Shown here: positions 50,685 to 58,142 of the stretch, piece by piece
Layout of the letters: each line of letters opens with the position of its first letter
Position numbering within the stretch: position 1 is the first letter of the stretch
Position numbers and translations under genes: made by a program
Source: Sphingobium sp. BYY-5
GTDB lineage: Bacteria; Pseudomonadota; Alphaproteobacteria; Sphingomonadales; Sphingomonadaceae
Assembly: GCF_022758885.1 (NCBI RefSeq)
Contig: NZ_JALEBH010000001.1
Span: 1,922,001 to 1,986,000 of the forward strand
DNA: 64,000 nt
Direction: 5' to 3'
The notes under the pieces: model-generated
Databases searched by the model: none
Told to the model about the DNA's origin: nothing
Seen by the model: the letters and a program-made list of their open reading frames with translations, nothing else

Positions 50685-50770
50685 CTCCGTTCGTGCTGCG
50701 TGGTCGCAATGGACCGATGCTTCGATACGGGCCTTCGACTTCGCTCAGTCCCTACTCAGCACGAACGGAG
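50685..50770. repeat. Palindromic repeat (CTCCGTTCGTGCTG family)
   Basis: Arms 50685-50698 (CTCCGTTCGTGCTG) and 50757-50770 are perfect inverse copies. The intervening 58 nt contain a partly paired CGATACGGGCCTTCGACTTC segment. It lies in the 3' gap between the convergent phytase-like gene and rpmB. Confidence 0.8.
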
Positions 50771-50800
50771 GGGGAGTGATATAAAGGCATGACGCAAAAA

Positions 50801-50822
50801 AGCGGCCCGGTTAGGGGCCGCT
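50801..50822 (-). terminator. Intrinsic terminator of rpmB
   Basis: On the minus strand AGCGGCCC...GGGCCGCT forms an 8-bp stem followed by a run of T residues (AAAAAA on the plus strand at 50795-50801). It is 27 nt beyond the rpmB stop. Confidence 0.88.
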
Positions 50823-50849
50823 TCTAATGCCGAAACGAATCGAAGAGAA

Positions 50850-51143
50850 TCAGGCTGCGACGGCAGCCTTCTTCTTGGTGATGTCGCGCTTCAGGCGACG
50901 CGCCTTCAGCGACAGCTTGTCGTCGCTGGTCTTCAGCAGCCAGTTGTCCAGGCCGCCATTATGCTCGACCGAGCGCAGACCATGGGTCGACACGCGCAGC
51001 TTGACGGTGGTCTCCAGCGATTCAGAGATCAGCGACACGTTCTGCAGGTTGGGCAGGAACACACGCTTGGTCTTGTTATTGGCGTGGGAAACATTGTGAC
51101 CCACCTGGCGGCCCTTGCCGGTCAGCTCGCAAATGCGCGACAT
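50850..51143 (-). CDS. rpmB: 50S ribosomal protein L28
   Basis: A 97-aa ribosomal protein: [88 protein letters not shown]. The N-terminal CELTGKG..[13 protein letters not shown] core is diagnostic. It is the longer alphaproteobacterial form with a ~20-residue C-terminal basic extension. It is monocistronic with its own terminator. ATG 51143 is chosen over a TTG two codons earlier. Confidence 0.96.
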   Translation of the reverse strand: MSRICELTGKGRQVGHNVSHANNKTKRVFLPNLQNVSLISESLETTVKLRVSTHGLRSVEHNGGLDNWLLKTSDDKLSLKARRLKRDITKKKAAVAA

Positions 51144-51364
51144 AGTCAATCAACCTTTGAATTCGGGTTCGTTCGGAAAGCCGCGCCGATAGCGGGATTC
51201 CCCTGGGCCGTCAACCCACCGCGAGGCAGAGTCACAACCCGTTATCGGCATGGCATGTTGAGACGCTGCCTAACCCAAAGCCGATGGAAATGCGAATCAT
51301 TGACGAGCTGCGGGTGATGATCCTGATCCTTTCGCCTTCGCGCGCCATCCTGTAACGGCAGGAC

Positions 51365-51823
51365 ATGGCCCCGCCCTTTCCCCTGCCCGCCCCCATGCGC
51401 CGCGCGCTCGACCTGGCCCGCGCGGCCGAGTCGGCGGGCGAAGTGCCGATCGGCGCGGTGGTGACGAAGGACGGCGCCATCATCGGCGAGGGCGAGAATC
51501 GCAACCGGCGTGACAATGATCCCACCGCCCATGCCGAAATCGTGGCGATGCGCGCGGCGGCGGCCCATCTGGGCGACTTCCGCCTCACCGGCTGCGACCT
51601 GTGGGTCACGCTGGAACCCTGCCCCATGTGCGCGGGCGCCATCTCCCACGCGCGCATCGCGCGCCTCTATTATGCCGCGGCCGATCCCAAGGGCGGCGCG
51701 GTCGAGCAAGGGCCGCGCCTCTTCACCCAGCCGCAATGCCTGCACCGGCCGGAGGTTTATGGCGGCATCGCCGAGGCCGAAGCCTCAGCGCTGTTGCGCG
51801 ATTTTTTCCTGGCCCGGCGCTGA
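51365..51823 (+). CDS. tadA: tRNA-specific adenosine deaminase
   Basis: A 152-aa zinc-dependent deaminase converting A34 to inosine in tRNA-Arg(ACG). The catalytic set is intact: PTAHAEIVAMRAAA (His-Ala-Glu) and LEPCPMCAGAISHARI (Pro-Cys-x-x-Cys). The N-terminal PMRRALDLARAAESAGEVPIGAVVTKDG and the C-terminal LFTQPQCLHRPEVYGGIAEAEASALLRDFF fit TadA. The product is essential in most bacteria. Its last 39 nt overlap, tail to tail, the end of the membrane-protein gene on the other strand. Confidence 0.94.
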   Translation: MAPPFPLPAPMRRALDLARAAESAGEVPIGAVVTKDGAIIGEGENRNRRDNDPTAHAEIVAMRAAAAHLGDFRLTGCDLWVTLEPCPMCAGAISHARIARLYYAAADPKGGAVEQGPRLFTQPQCLHRPEVYGGIAEAEASALLRDFFLARR

Positions 51824-53683
51824 ATAGGCAATCCGGTAGAGCTGATAGGGCAAGGTCATGCCGGTTTTGAGCGGGACCGGGACCAGCCAGGCGGGCCGAT
51901 CGCCCCGCATCAGGTCGGCATAGAAACCGTCGGGGCTGCGCGACTGATAGATAGTGCCTTCGGGGAAATTGGGACAGACCAGCAGATAGGTGGCGTGATG
52001 CTTCGCCGCGATCGCGCGGAAACCGCTCGCCGGGCCGTCAAAGGCATGGTGGATATCCAGGATCGTCGCGCCGTTGCGATGATAGGGACCGGCCAGCGCG
52101 CTATGATGCGTGGTAGCCAGGATGCGCGGCCCCAGATCGACCATGGTGAAGATGGTTGCAGCGGGCAGTTGGTCCAACTGCTCCAGCGCCGGCAGCGTGC
52201 GGCAACGGCCATTGGCTTTCTTGATCGCATCGTTGCGCGCAATGGCGGACGGCCGCCACGGCTTGGGCCTGGTGCCGGTCGCCTGCTGATAGAGAGTCAC
52301 CACCTGCGGATAGAGCGGATAGGCGAAGGCGGTAGCCGCCAGCAGCGCCACGCCCGCCCCCGCCGCGATCCGCACCCGGCGCGTGCCCGTCAGCACCGCC
52401 GCGACCAGCCGATGCGCGGCCCAGGCGGCGGGTGGGATCGCCAGCAATTGCGCCGCCGGCCCGGCGCGGAGCTGCCAGAACAGCAGGGCGGTGGAAAAGA
52501 GCATCATCAGCCCCACCGTCGCCCAGGCCCAGAGCCGTTCCGTATCGCGCCGCGAATCCCACAGCGCCCAGAGAAGGCCGACCAGCCCCGCCACCGGCAG
52601 CGCCAGCAACGGCACCACCATGCTCTGCGCTTGCGCGGTGATGGGCTTTGCCTCACGGATATTGGCGAGCCAGAGCCGCTGCAATTCAGGCGAGATCTGA
52701 TAGGGGCTGAGGCATTGGGGCCAGTGCAGCCAGAAGAAGAGCGCGACCGCGCCCCCCATCACGGCGCCCGCCGCCAGCCGCGCCGGCCAGCCGCGCAGGG
52801 GAAGCAGCGACAGGATCACCATGCCCGCGCCCGCCGCGCCGAACACCGACACCCAGATGGGCGACAGCGCGTCACAGACCATGGCCCGGTTGGCATAGCT
52901 AGCGAAGAGCAGGTAGAGGAGCGAGGTCGCCCCCGCCAGGCTAAGCGCATAGGGCAGCATCCGCCGCTCCGCGCCCGGACGGAACACCCAGCGCAGCGCG
53001 ATCAGGCCGCCGCCCGCCGCCAGATAGACGATCATCTCCATGCCGATCGCGATGGAGAGTGCGCTGCTGATCCCGGCCATCAGCCCGCCGCGCAGCCGGT
53101 TGGTGTCGATCACCCCCGCCAGCGTGGTCAGCGCCAGCGCCAGTTGCCAGCCATGATGGTCGATCCGCATCGGCGCATACATGCCCAGCCCCATCTGCGC
53201 GACGAGTGGCGCGAGCGCGGCGAAGAACCAGCCGTTCGGCCCAGCCAACCGTCGCCCGATGAAACCCAAGCTCAGCATCAGCAGCAAGAGTGGCAACAGC
53301 GGCGCGATGCCGCAGGCCAGCCGGTCCGCCAGCCCCTGATCCACGAAGGCACGGAAGAAGAGCATCAGCCCGGCGATCGGCAGGTCGACGATACGCGACC
53401 AGTGAATGTCCGCCCCGCCCGGCGGGTCGAGCCGATATTGGCGCAGGTCGTACCAGCCCTGCCCCGCCAGCCAGTCCTTCACCTGGACATAGCGGATATT
53501 ATCGTCGGTATCGCTCAGCACCAGCCAGTGGATGGCGGGCCAGCGCGTCACCACGAAACTGACGACGATGATGATCCAGAGGAGGAAGGTGAGCCATTTC
53601 CAGTGCCGCGCTGCGTGGACGGACAGGAAGGTTGCCCATCGGCAGGCGCTGGCGCGCAGGGTTTCGCCGCTATGCAAGGTCAT
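51785..53683 (-). CDS. Polytopic GT-C-like membrane protein (STT3-like features)
   Basis: A 632-aa inner-membrane protein with roughly 12 helices followed by a soluble C-terminal domain of ~130 residues. Early periplasmic-loop motifs are conspicuous: LSDTDDNIRYVQVKDWLAGQGWYDLRQYRLDPPGGADIHWSRIVDLPIAG (an acidic DTDD first-loop motif) and MYAPMRIDHHGWQLALALTTL. Both resemble the catalytic loops of GT-C glycosyltransferases/oligosaccharyltransferases such as STT3/PglB, although the WWD motif is not evident. It could transfer lipid-linked sugars to an envelope acceptor. A GtrA protein gene is divergent 43 nt away, supporting a sugar-lipid link. Family naming would need a profile search. The stop lies inside tadA. 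Confidence 0.65.
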   Translation of the reverse strand: MTLHSGETLRASACRWATFLSVHAARHWKWLTFLLWIIIVVSFVVTRWPAIHWLVLSDTDDNIRYVQVKDWLAGQGWYDLRQYRLDPPGGADIHWSRIVDLPIAGLMLFFRAFVDQGLADRLACGIAPLLPLLLLMLSLGFIGRRLAGPNGWFFAALAPLVAQMGLGMYAPMRIDHHGWQLALALTTLAGVIDTNRLRGGLMAGISSALSIAIGMEMIVYLAAGGGLIALRWVFRPGAERRMLPYALSLAGATSLLYLLFASYANRAMVCDALSPIWVSVFGAAGAGMVILSLLPLRGWPARLAAGAVMGGAVALFFWLHWPQCLSPYQISPELQRLWLANIREAKPITAQAQSMVVPLLALPVAGLVGLLWALWDSRRDTERLWAWATVGLMMLFSTALLFWQLRAGPAAQLLAIPPAAWAAHRLVAAVLTGTRRVRIAAGAGVALLAATAFAYPLYPQVVTLYQQATGTRPKPWRPSAIARNDAIKKANGRCRTLPALEQLDQLPAATIFTMVDLGPRILATTHHSALAGPYHRNGATILDIHHAFDGPASGFRAIAAKHHATYLLVCPNFPEGTIYQSRSPDGFYADLMRGDRPAWLVPVPLKTGMTLPYQLYRIAYSAPGQEKIAQQR

Positions 53684-53726
53684 GGGCGTGGATTAGACGC
53701 TCCACATCAAAGCGCAACGGGGCCTT

Positions 53727-54143
53727 ATGAAAATCCTCTCTCGCCTTTCGCCGGAACATCGGGCGCTGTTCTGGCAGATCGTCCGCTATGGCCTGACCGG
53801 CCTGTTCGTCACCGCCTGCCAGGCGGCGATCTACTGGTGCCTTGCCGCGCTGGCGGGGCTGCATGTCCAACTCGCCAATCTGATCGGTTATGGCGCAGCG
53901 GTCTGTATCGGCTATGTCTCGCACAGCGCCTTCACCTTCCGCGATCAGGCGCAGGGCGACGGCCATGCCGCGCGCGGCGCGAAATTCGTCGCGGTGTCGC
54001 TGGTCAGCTATGCGCTCAATGCCCTGTGGGTCTGGCTGTGCGTCACCCATATCGGCTGGCCCGCATGGTCGCCTATCCCGGCGATGCTGTTCGTCACGCC
54101 GGCGATCGTCTTCCTGCTCAACCGGAAATGGGTGTTTCGGTGA
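53727..54143 (+). CDS. GtrA family membrane protein
   Basis: A 138-aa protein with four transmembrane helices: FWQIVRYGLTGLFVTACQAAIYWCLAAL, LANLIGYGAAVCIGYVSHSAFTF, AKFVAVSLVSYALNALWVWLCV and PIPAMLFVTPAIVFLLNRKWVFR. The first-helix RYGLTGLFVT, the NLIGYxxAVxIGYxxHSxxTFR pattern and the terminal NRKWVF are the GtrA signature. GtrA proteins are thought to flip or present polyprenyl-phosphate-linked sugars for cell-surface glycan modification. Divergent from the GT-C-like gene, with which it may act. A palindromic repeat begins 9 nt after the stop. Confidence 0.88.
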   Translation: MKILSRLSPEHRALFWQIVRYGLTGLFVTACQAAIYWCLAALAGLHVQLANLIGYGAAVCIGYVSHSAFTFRDQAQGDGHAARGAKFVAVSLVSYALNALWVWLCVTHIGWPAWSPIPAMLFVTPAIVFLLNRKWVFR

Positions 54144-54151
54144 GATCAGAA

Positions 54152-54272
54152 AATCCTCCCCTGTAAGGGGAGGGGGACCAGCGAAGCTGGTGGAGGGGTG
54201 TTCCGCCATCGTGAGGGCACACCCCTCCGTCAGGCGCTACGCGCCTGCCACCTCCCCTTACAGGGGAGGATT
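54152..54272. repeat. Long palindromic repeat (AATCCTCCCC family) at the fdhD 3' end
   Basis: The ends AATCCTCCCCTGTAAGGGGA and its inverse TAAGGGGAGG...CTTACAGGGGAGGATT enclose local hairpins (CCAGC-gaa-GCTGG and GGCGC-tac-GCGCC). It is the same family as 44908-45026. The right end overlaps the last 15 nt of fdhD, whose final codons AAT CCT CCC CTG TAA come from the repeat. Confidence 0.87.
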
Positions 54273-55055
54273 ATCGTGACTGTGCGCCAGCAGCGCGTCC
54301 GGGCGCGCCAGCACCACCAACGGCAAACCGGCCTCCGCCGCGCGCTCGGCCGCCAGCCGCGTGGGCGCGGAAATGGTGACGAGCAGCGGGCAATCGGCCA
54401 GCACCGCCTTCTCCACCAACTCATAGGAGCAGCGGGAAGACAGCAGCGCGAAGCCGCCGTCCCAGCCCGCCCCCATCCGCCGCATCGCGCCGATCAGCTT
54501 GTCGAAAGCGTTGTGCCGCCCGACATCCTCGCGCGCCAGACGGATCGCCCCGTCCGCGTCCACCCAGGCGGCGGCATGGGCAGCGCCGGTGGCGGCATTC
54601 AAGGGTTGATGATCGCGCAATTCGTCCAGCGCCCGGAAGATCGCCACCCGGTCCGCCCGCGACATGGCCCTGACGCGCGGCAGAGGCCGAATCGCCTGCT
54701 CCAGATTCTCGATCCCGCACAGGCCGCAGGAGGAATCCGACGCCCGATGCCGCACCCGATCCAGCAAGGCGTCGCTGCGATGCGGCGGCAGCGTGGCGCG
54801 GGCGACGATCCCCGCGCCCGTATCATGCACATCGATGTCGAGCAATGCATCCTCGCGCGTCACCAGCCGCTCGGCCAGGCTGAAGCCCTGCACCAGGTCG
54901 CTCATGTCGGTCGGCGTCGCCATCAGCACGGCATAGCCCGCGCCATTATATTCGATCGCGACCGGCACCTCTTCCGCCAGCGGGCGATCGACCGTCTCCG
55001 CCCCGCCGTCGGGCGTCAGGCGGGTGAAGCGCAGCGTGGCGCTGCCTTTGCTCAA
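54258..55055 (-). CDS. fdhD: Formate dehydrogenase accessory sulfurtransferase FdhD
   Basis: A 265-aa protein that sulfurates the molybdenum-bis-MGD cofactor for insertion into formate dehydrogenase. The substrate-binding cysteine loop is SSCGLCGIENLEQ (CxxC), with EEVPVAIEYNGAGYAVLMATPTDMSDLVQGFSLAERL at the N-terminus, and TGAAHAAAWVDADGAIRLAREDVGRHNAFDKLIG (cofactor-binding) and LLSSRCSYELVEKA later. All conserved parts are present. The start is TTG, overlapping the fdsD stop (TTGA), so it is translationally coupled to the fds operon. The last four residues and stop are donated by a palindromic repeat, an apparently harmless change of the C-terminus. Confidence 0.93.
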   Translation of the reverse strand: MSKGSATLRFTRLTPDGGAETVDRPLAEEVPVAIEYNGAGYAVLMATPTDMSDLVQGFSLAERLVTREDALLDIDVHDTGAGIVARATLPPHRSDALLDRVRHRASDSSCGLCGIENLEQAIRPLPRVRAMSRADRVAIFRALDELRDHQPLNAATGAAHAAAWVDADGAIRLAREDVGRHNAFDKLIGAMRRMGAGWDGGFALLSSRCSYELVEKAVLADCPLLVTISAPTRLAAERAAEAGLPLVVLARPDALLAHSHDNPPL

Positions 55056-55285
55056 GCCGCGATCCGGCGGACGGCGGCGGCGGCGATGGGGGACAGGGCA
55101 TCGGGTCTTTCCACCGCCAGCGCCACGATGCGCGCGCGCATATGCGGGTCCCAGAAGCTGGCGATATGGTCGGCGGTGGCGGCCACCGCCTCACCCTCGC
55201 CCTGGGCCGCCAGGTTCCGTGCAATCTGGTTCGCCATGTAGATCAGCCGATCGCCGGTCGACATGACTTCATTCTCATTGCTCAT
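55052..55285 (-). CDS. fdsD: NAD-dependent formate dehydrogenase delta subunit
   Basis: A 77-aa protein matching FdsD: MSTGDRLIYMANQIARNLAAQGEGEAVAATADHIASFWDPHMRARIVALAVERPDALSPIAAAAVRRIA. The FWDPHMR and DHI motifs are characteristic, and the function is probably complex stabilisation or assembly. The start at 55285 (MSNENEVMSTGD...) or 55264 (MSTGD...) is uncertain. It lies 10 nt downstream of fdsA and overlaps fdhD by 4 nt in the order G-B-A-D-fdhD. Confidence 0.9.
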   Translation of the reverse strand: MSNENEVMSTGDRLIYMANQIARNLAAQGEGEAVAATADHIASFWDPHMRARIVALAVERPDALSPIAAAAVRRIAA

Positions 55286-55295
55286 GCCCGCAATC

Positions 55296-58142
55296 CTATT
55301 CGGCTGCTTCCAGCGGCGCAATGCGTCGGCTCCGGCGCGCCTGGCTGGCATAATCCTGCTGCCAGTCGCTGGGACCGTTCGACGCCATCACCTGCACCGC
55401 CGTCACCTTATATTCCGGGCAATTGGTGGCCCAGTCCGAATAGTCGGTGGTGATGACGTTGGCCTGCGTTTCGGGATGGTGGAAGGTCGTGTAGACCACG
55501 CCAGGCGCCACCCGCTCGGTAATCGACGCGCGCAGCGTCGTCTCCCCCGCCCGGCTGCGCAGCGTCACCCAGTCGCCATCCTTGAGGCCGCGATTTTCCG
55601 CGTCGCTCGGATGAATCTCCAGCCGATCCTCCGGATGCCAGGCGGTGTTGGCCGTCCGCCGGGTCTGCGCGCCGACATTATAATGGGACAGGATACGCCC
55701 CGTAGTCAGCAGCAGCGGGAAGCGCGGCCCGGTCTTCTCGTCGGTGGGCACATAGTCGGTGACGACGAACTTGCCCTTCCCCCGCACGAAACCGTCGATA
55801 TGCATGGTCGGCGTGCCGTCGGGCGCGGCGGCGTTGGCCGGCCATTGCAGTGACCCTTCCGCCTCCAGCCGGTCATAATGGACGCCCGCGAAAGTCGGGG
55901 TGAGCGCCGCGATCTCGTCCATGATTTCGGACGGATGGCTGTAGGTCCAGTTGAGGCCCATGGCGTTCGCCACCAGTTGCACGATCTCCCAATCGGCATG
56001 GCCATTGAGCGGGGCCATCACCTTGCGCACGCGCTGAATGCGGCGTTCGGCATTGGTGAAGGTGCCGTCCTTCTCCAGGAAGGTCGAACCGGGCAGGAAG
56101 ATATGCGCGTAATTGGCGGTTTCGTTGAGGAACAGGTCCTGCACCACCACGCATTCCATCGCGGCGAGGCCCGCCGCGACATGATGGGTATTGGGATCGG
56201 ACTGGAGGATATCCTCCCCCTGCACGAACAGCCCCTTGAACGTGCCGTCGGTCGCCGCGTCGAGCATGTTGGGAATGCGCAGGCCCGGCTCGGCGTCCAG
56301 CGTCACGCCCCATTCCCGCTCGAACAGGGCGCGGGTGGCGTCGTCCGATACATGGCGATAGCCTGAAAATTCATGCGGGAAGCTGCCCATGTCGCAGGCA
56401 CCCTGGACATTATTCTGGCCCCGCAGCGGGTTCACGCCCACACCCTCACGCCCGATATTGCCGGTCGCCATGGCGAGGTTGGCGATCGCCATGACGGTCG
56501 AGGAGCCTTGCGAATGCTCGGTGACGCCGAGGCCATAGTAGATCGCCGCGTTGCCGCCGGTGGCGTAGAGCCGGGCGGCGGCGCGGACGTCATCCGCCCT
56601 CACGCCCGTAAGCGGCTCGATCGCTTCGGGCGAGCGTGCAGGTTCCGACACGAAATCGGCCCAGTCCATGAACTCATCCCAGTCGCAGCGTTCGCGAATG
56701 AAAGTCTCGTCATAGAGCTTCTCGGTCACGATCACATGGGCGAAGGCGGTCAGCATCGCGACGTTGGTGCCGGGCCGCAACGGCAGATGATGCTCCGCCT
56801 CGACATGGGGCGATTTCACCAGATCGGTCCGGCGCGGGTCCATGACGATCAGCTTCGCCCCCTCCCGCAGCCGCCGCTTCATTCGCGACGCGAAGACCGG
56901 ATGGCCGTCGGTCGGGTTGGCGCCGATGACGAGGATCACGTCCGACTGCATCACGCTGTCGAAATCCTGCGTGCCCGCGGAGGTGCCGAAAGTCGTCTTC
57001 AGCCCATAGCCGGTCGGCGAGTGGCAGACGCGCGCGCAGGTATCGACATTATTATTGCCGAAGCCCTGCCGGATCAGCTTCTGGACCAGGAACGTCTCCT
57101 CATTGGTGCAGCGGCTGGAGGTGATGCCACCGATGCTGCGCGTCCCATATGTCGCCTGGATACGGCGGAACTCGGACGCGGTGTAGGCGATCGCCTCCTC
57201 CCACGACACTTCGCGCCACGGTTCGCTGACCGAGGCGCGGATCATGGGATTGAGGATGCGGTCCTGATGCTGGGCATAGCCCCAGGCGAAGCGGCCCTTG
57301 ACGCAGCTATGGCCGCGATTGGCCTTGCCTTCCTTCCACGGCACCATGCGCACCAGTTCCTCGCCGCGCATTTCCGCGCGGAAGGTGCAACCGACGCCGC
57401 AATAGGCGCAGGTGGTGACAATGGCGCGGTCGGGCGTGCCGGTTTCGACGACCTTCTTTTCGATCAGGCTGGCGGTCGGGCAGGCCTGCACGCACGCGCC
57501 GCAGGACACGCATTCGGACCCCAGGAAATCCTCGCCCTGCGACGGCGAGACTTTCGATTCGAAGCCCTTATTCTCGATCGTCAGCGCGAAGGTGCCCTGC
57601 ACTTCCTCGCAGGCGCGCACGCAGCGCGAACAGACAATGCACTTGCTGGGATCGAAGTCGAAATAGGGGTTCGACTGGTCTTTCGCCTGCCCCATATTGG
57701 TCGCGCCGTCATAGCCGTAGCGGACATCGCGCAGGCCCACTGCGCCTGCCTGATCCTGTAATTCGCAATCACCATTGGCGGCGCAGGTCAGGCAGTCGAG
57801 CGGATGGTCGGAGATATAGAGTTCCATCACCCCGCGCCGCAATTGTTTGAGGCGATCAGTCTGGGTGCGGACCACCATGCCTTCGGCCACCGGCGTGGTG
57901 CAGGAGGCGGGATAGCCGTTGCGCCCCTCCACCTCGACCAGGCAGAGGCGGCACGACCCGAAACTTTCCACGCTGTCGGTGGCGCACAGCTTCGGGATGG
58001 ACCCGCCCGTCAGCGACGCGGCGCGCATGATGCTGGTGCCTTCGGGCAAAGTGACGCTCTGGCCGTCGATGGTGAGGGTGACGGACTTGCCGGTGGTGAT
58101 GGCCGGCGGCGTGCCATGATCGGTTTCGCGGGAGAAGCTCAT
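55296..58142 (-). CDS. fdsA: NAD-dependent formate dehydrogenase alpha subunit (molybdenum)
   Basis: The 948-aa catalytic subunit. N-terminal [2Fe-2S] domain (SVESFGSCRLCLVEVEGRNGYPASCTTPV), NuoG-like His-Cys cluster (HPLDCLTCAANGDCELQDQA), two 4Fe-4S ferredoxin clusters (CIVCSRCVRACEEVQG and CVSCGACVQACPTASL), then the molybdopterin oxidoreductase with its own 4Fe-4S (TTCAYCGVGCTFRAE). The Mo-ligating residue is Cys (NVDTCARVCHSPT), not selenocysteine, followed by GANPTDGHPVFASRMK and LRPGTNVAML. It oxidises formate to CO2, passing electrons to the FdsBG NADH-generating module. Starts ATGA-overlapped with fdsB. Length and all cluster ligands are intact. Confidence 0.96.
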   Translation of the reverse strand: MSFSRETDHGTPPAITTGKSVTLTIDGQSVTLPEGTSIMRAASLTGGSIPKLCATDSVESFGSCRLCLVEVEGRNGYPASCTTPVAEGMVVRTQTDRLKQLRRGVMELYISDHPLDCLTCAANGDCELQDQAGAVGLRDVRYGYDGATNMGQAKDQSNPYFDFDPSKCIVCSRCVRACEEVQGTFALTIENKGFESKVSPSQGEDFLGSECVSCGACVQACPTASLIEKKVVETGTPDRAIVTTCAYCGVGCTFRAEMRGEELVRMVPWKEGKANRGHSCVKGRFAWGYAQHQDRILNPMIRASVSEPWREVSWEEAIAYTASEFRRIQATYGTRSIGGITSSRCTNEETFLVQKLIRQGFGNNNVDTCARVCHSPTGYGLKTTFGTSAGTQDFDSVMQSDVILVIGANPTDGHPVFASRMKRRLREGAKLIVMDPRRTDLVKSPHVEAEHHLPLRPGTNVAMLTAFAHVIVTEKLYDETFIRERCDWDEFMDWADFVSEPARSPEAIEPLTGVRADDVRAAARLYATGGNAAIYYGLGVTEHSQGSSTVMAIANLAMATGNIGREGVGVNPLRGQNNVQGACDMGSFPHEFSGYRHVSDDATRALFEREWGVTLDAEPGLRIPNMLDAATDGTFKGLFVQGEDILQSDPNTHHVAAGLAAMECVVVQDLFLNETANYAHIFLPGSTFLEKDGTFTNAERRIQRVRKVMAPLNGHADWEIVQLVANAMGLNWTYSHPSEIMDEIAALTPTFAGVHYDRLEAEGSLQWPANAAAPDGTPTMHIDGFVRGKGKFVVTDYVPTDEKTGPRFPLLLTTGRILSHYNVGAQTRRTANTAWHPEDRLEIHPSDAENRGLKDGDWVTLRSRAGETTLRASITERVAPGVVYTTFHHPETQANVITTDYSDWATNCPEYKVTAVQVMASNGPSDWQQDYASQARRSRRIAPLEAAE

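Noticed and set aside
51995..54166. 723-codon open frame antisense to the GT-C-like gene
   Set aside because: Very Arg/Gln/His-rich with no hydrophobic core; the minus-strand frame has clear membrane helices and motifs.
56990..57060. Selenocysteine at the formate dehydrogenase active site
   Set aside because: The Mo-ligand codon encodes Cys (NVDTCARVCHS) in an uninterrupted frame, so no in-frame TGA or SECIS element is needed.
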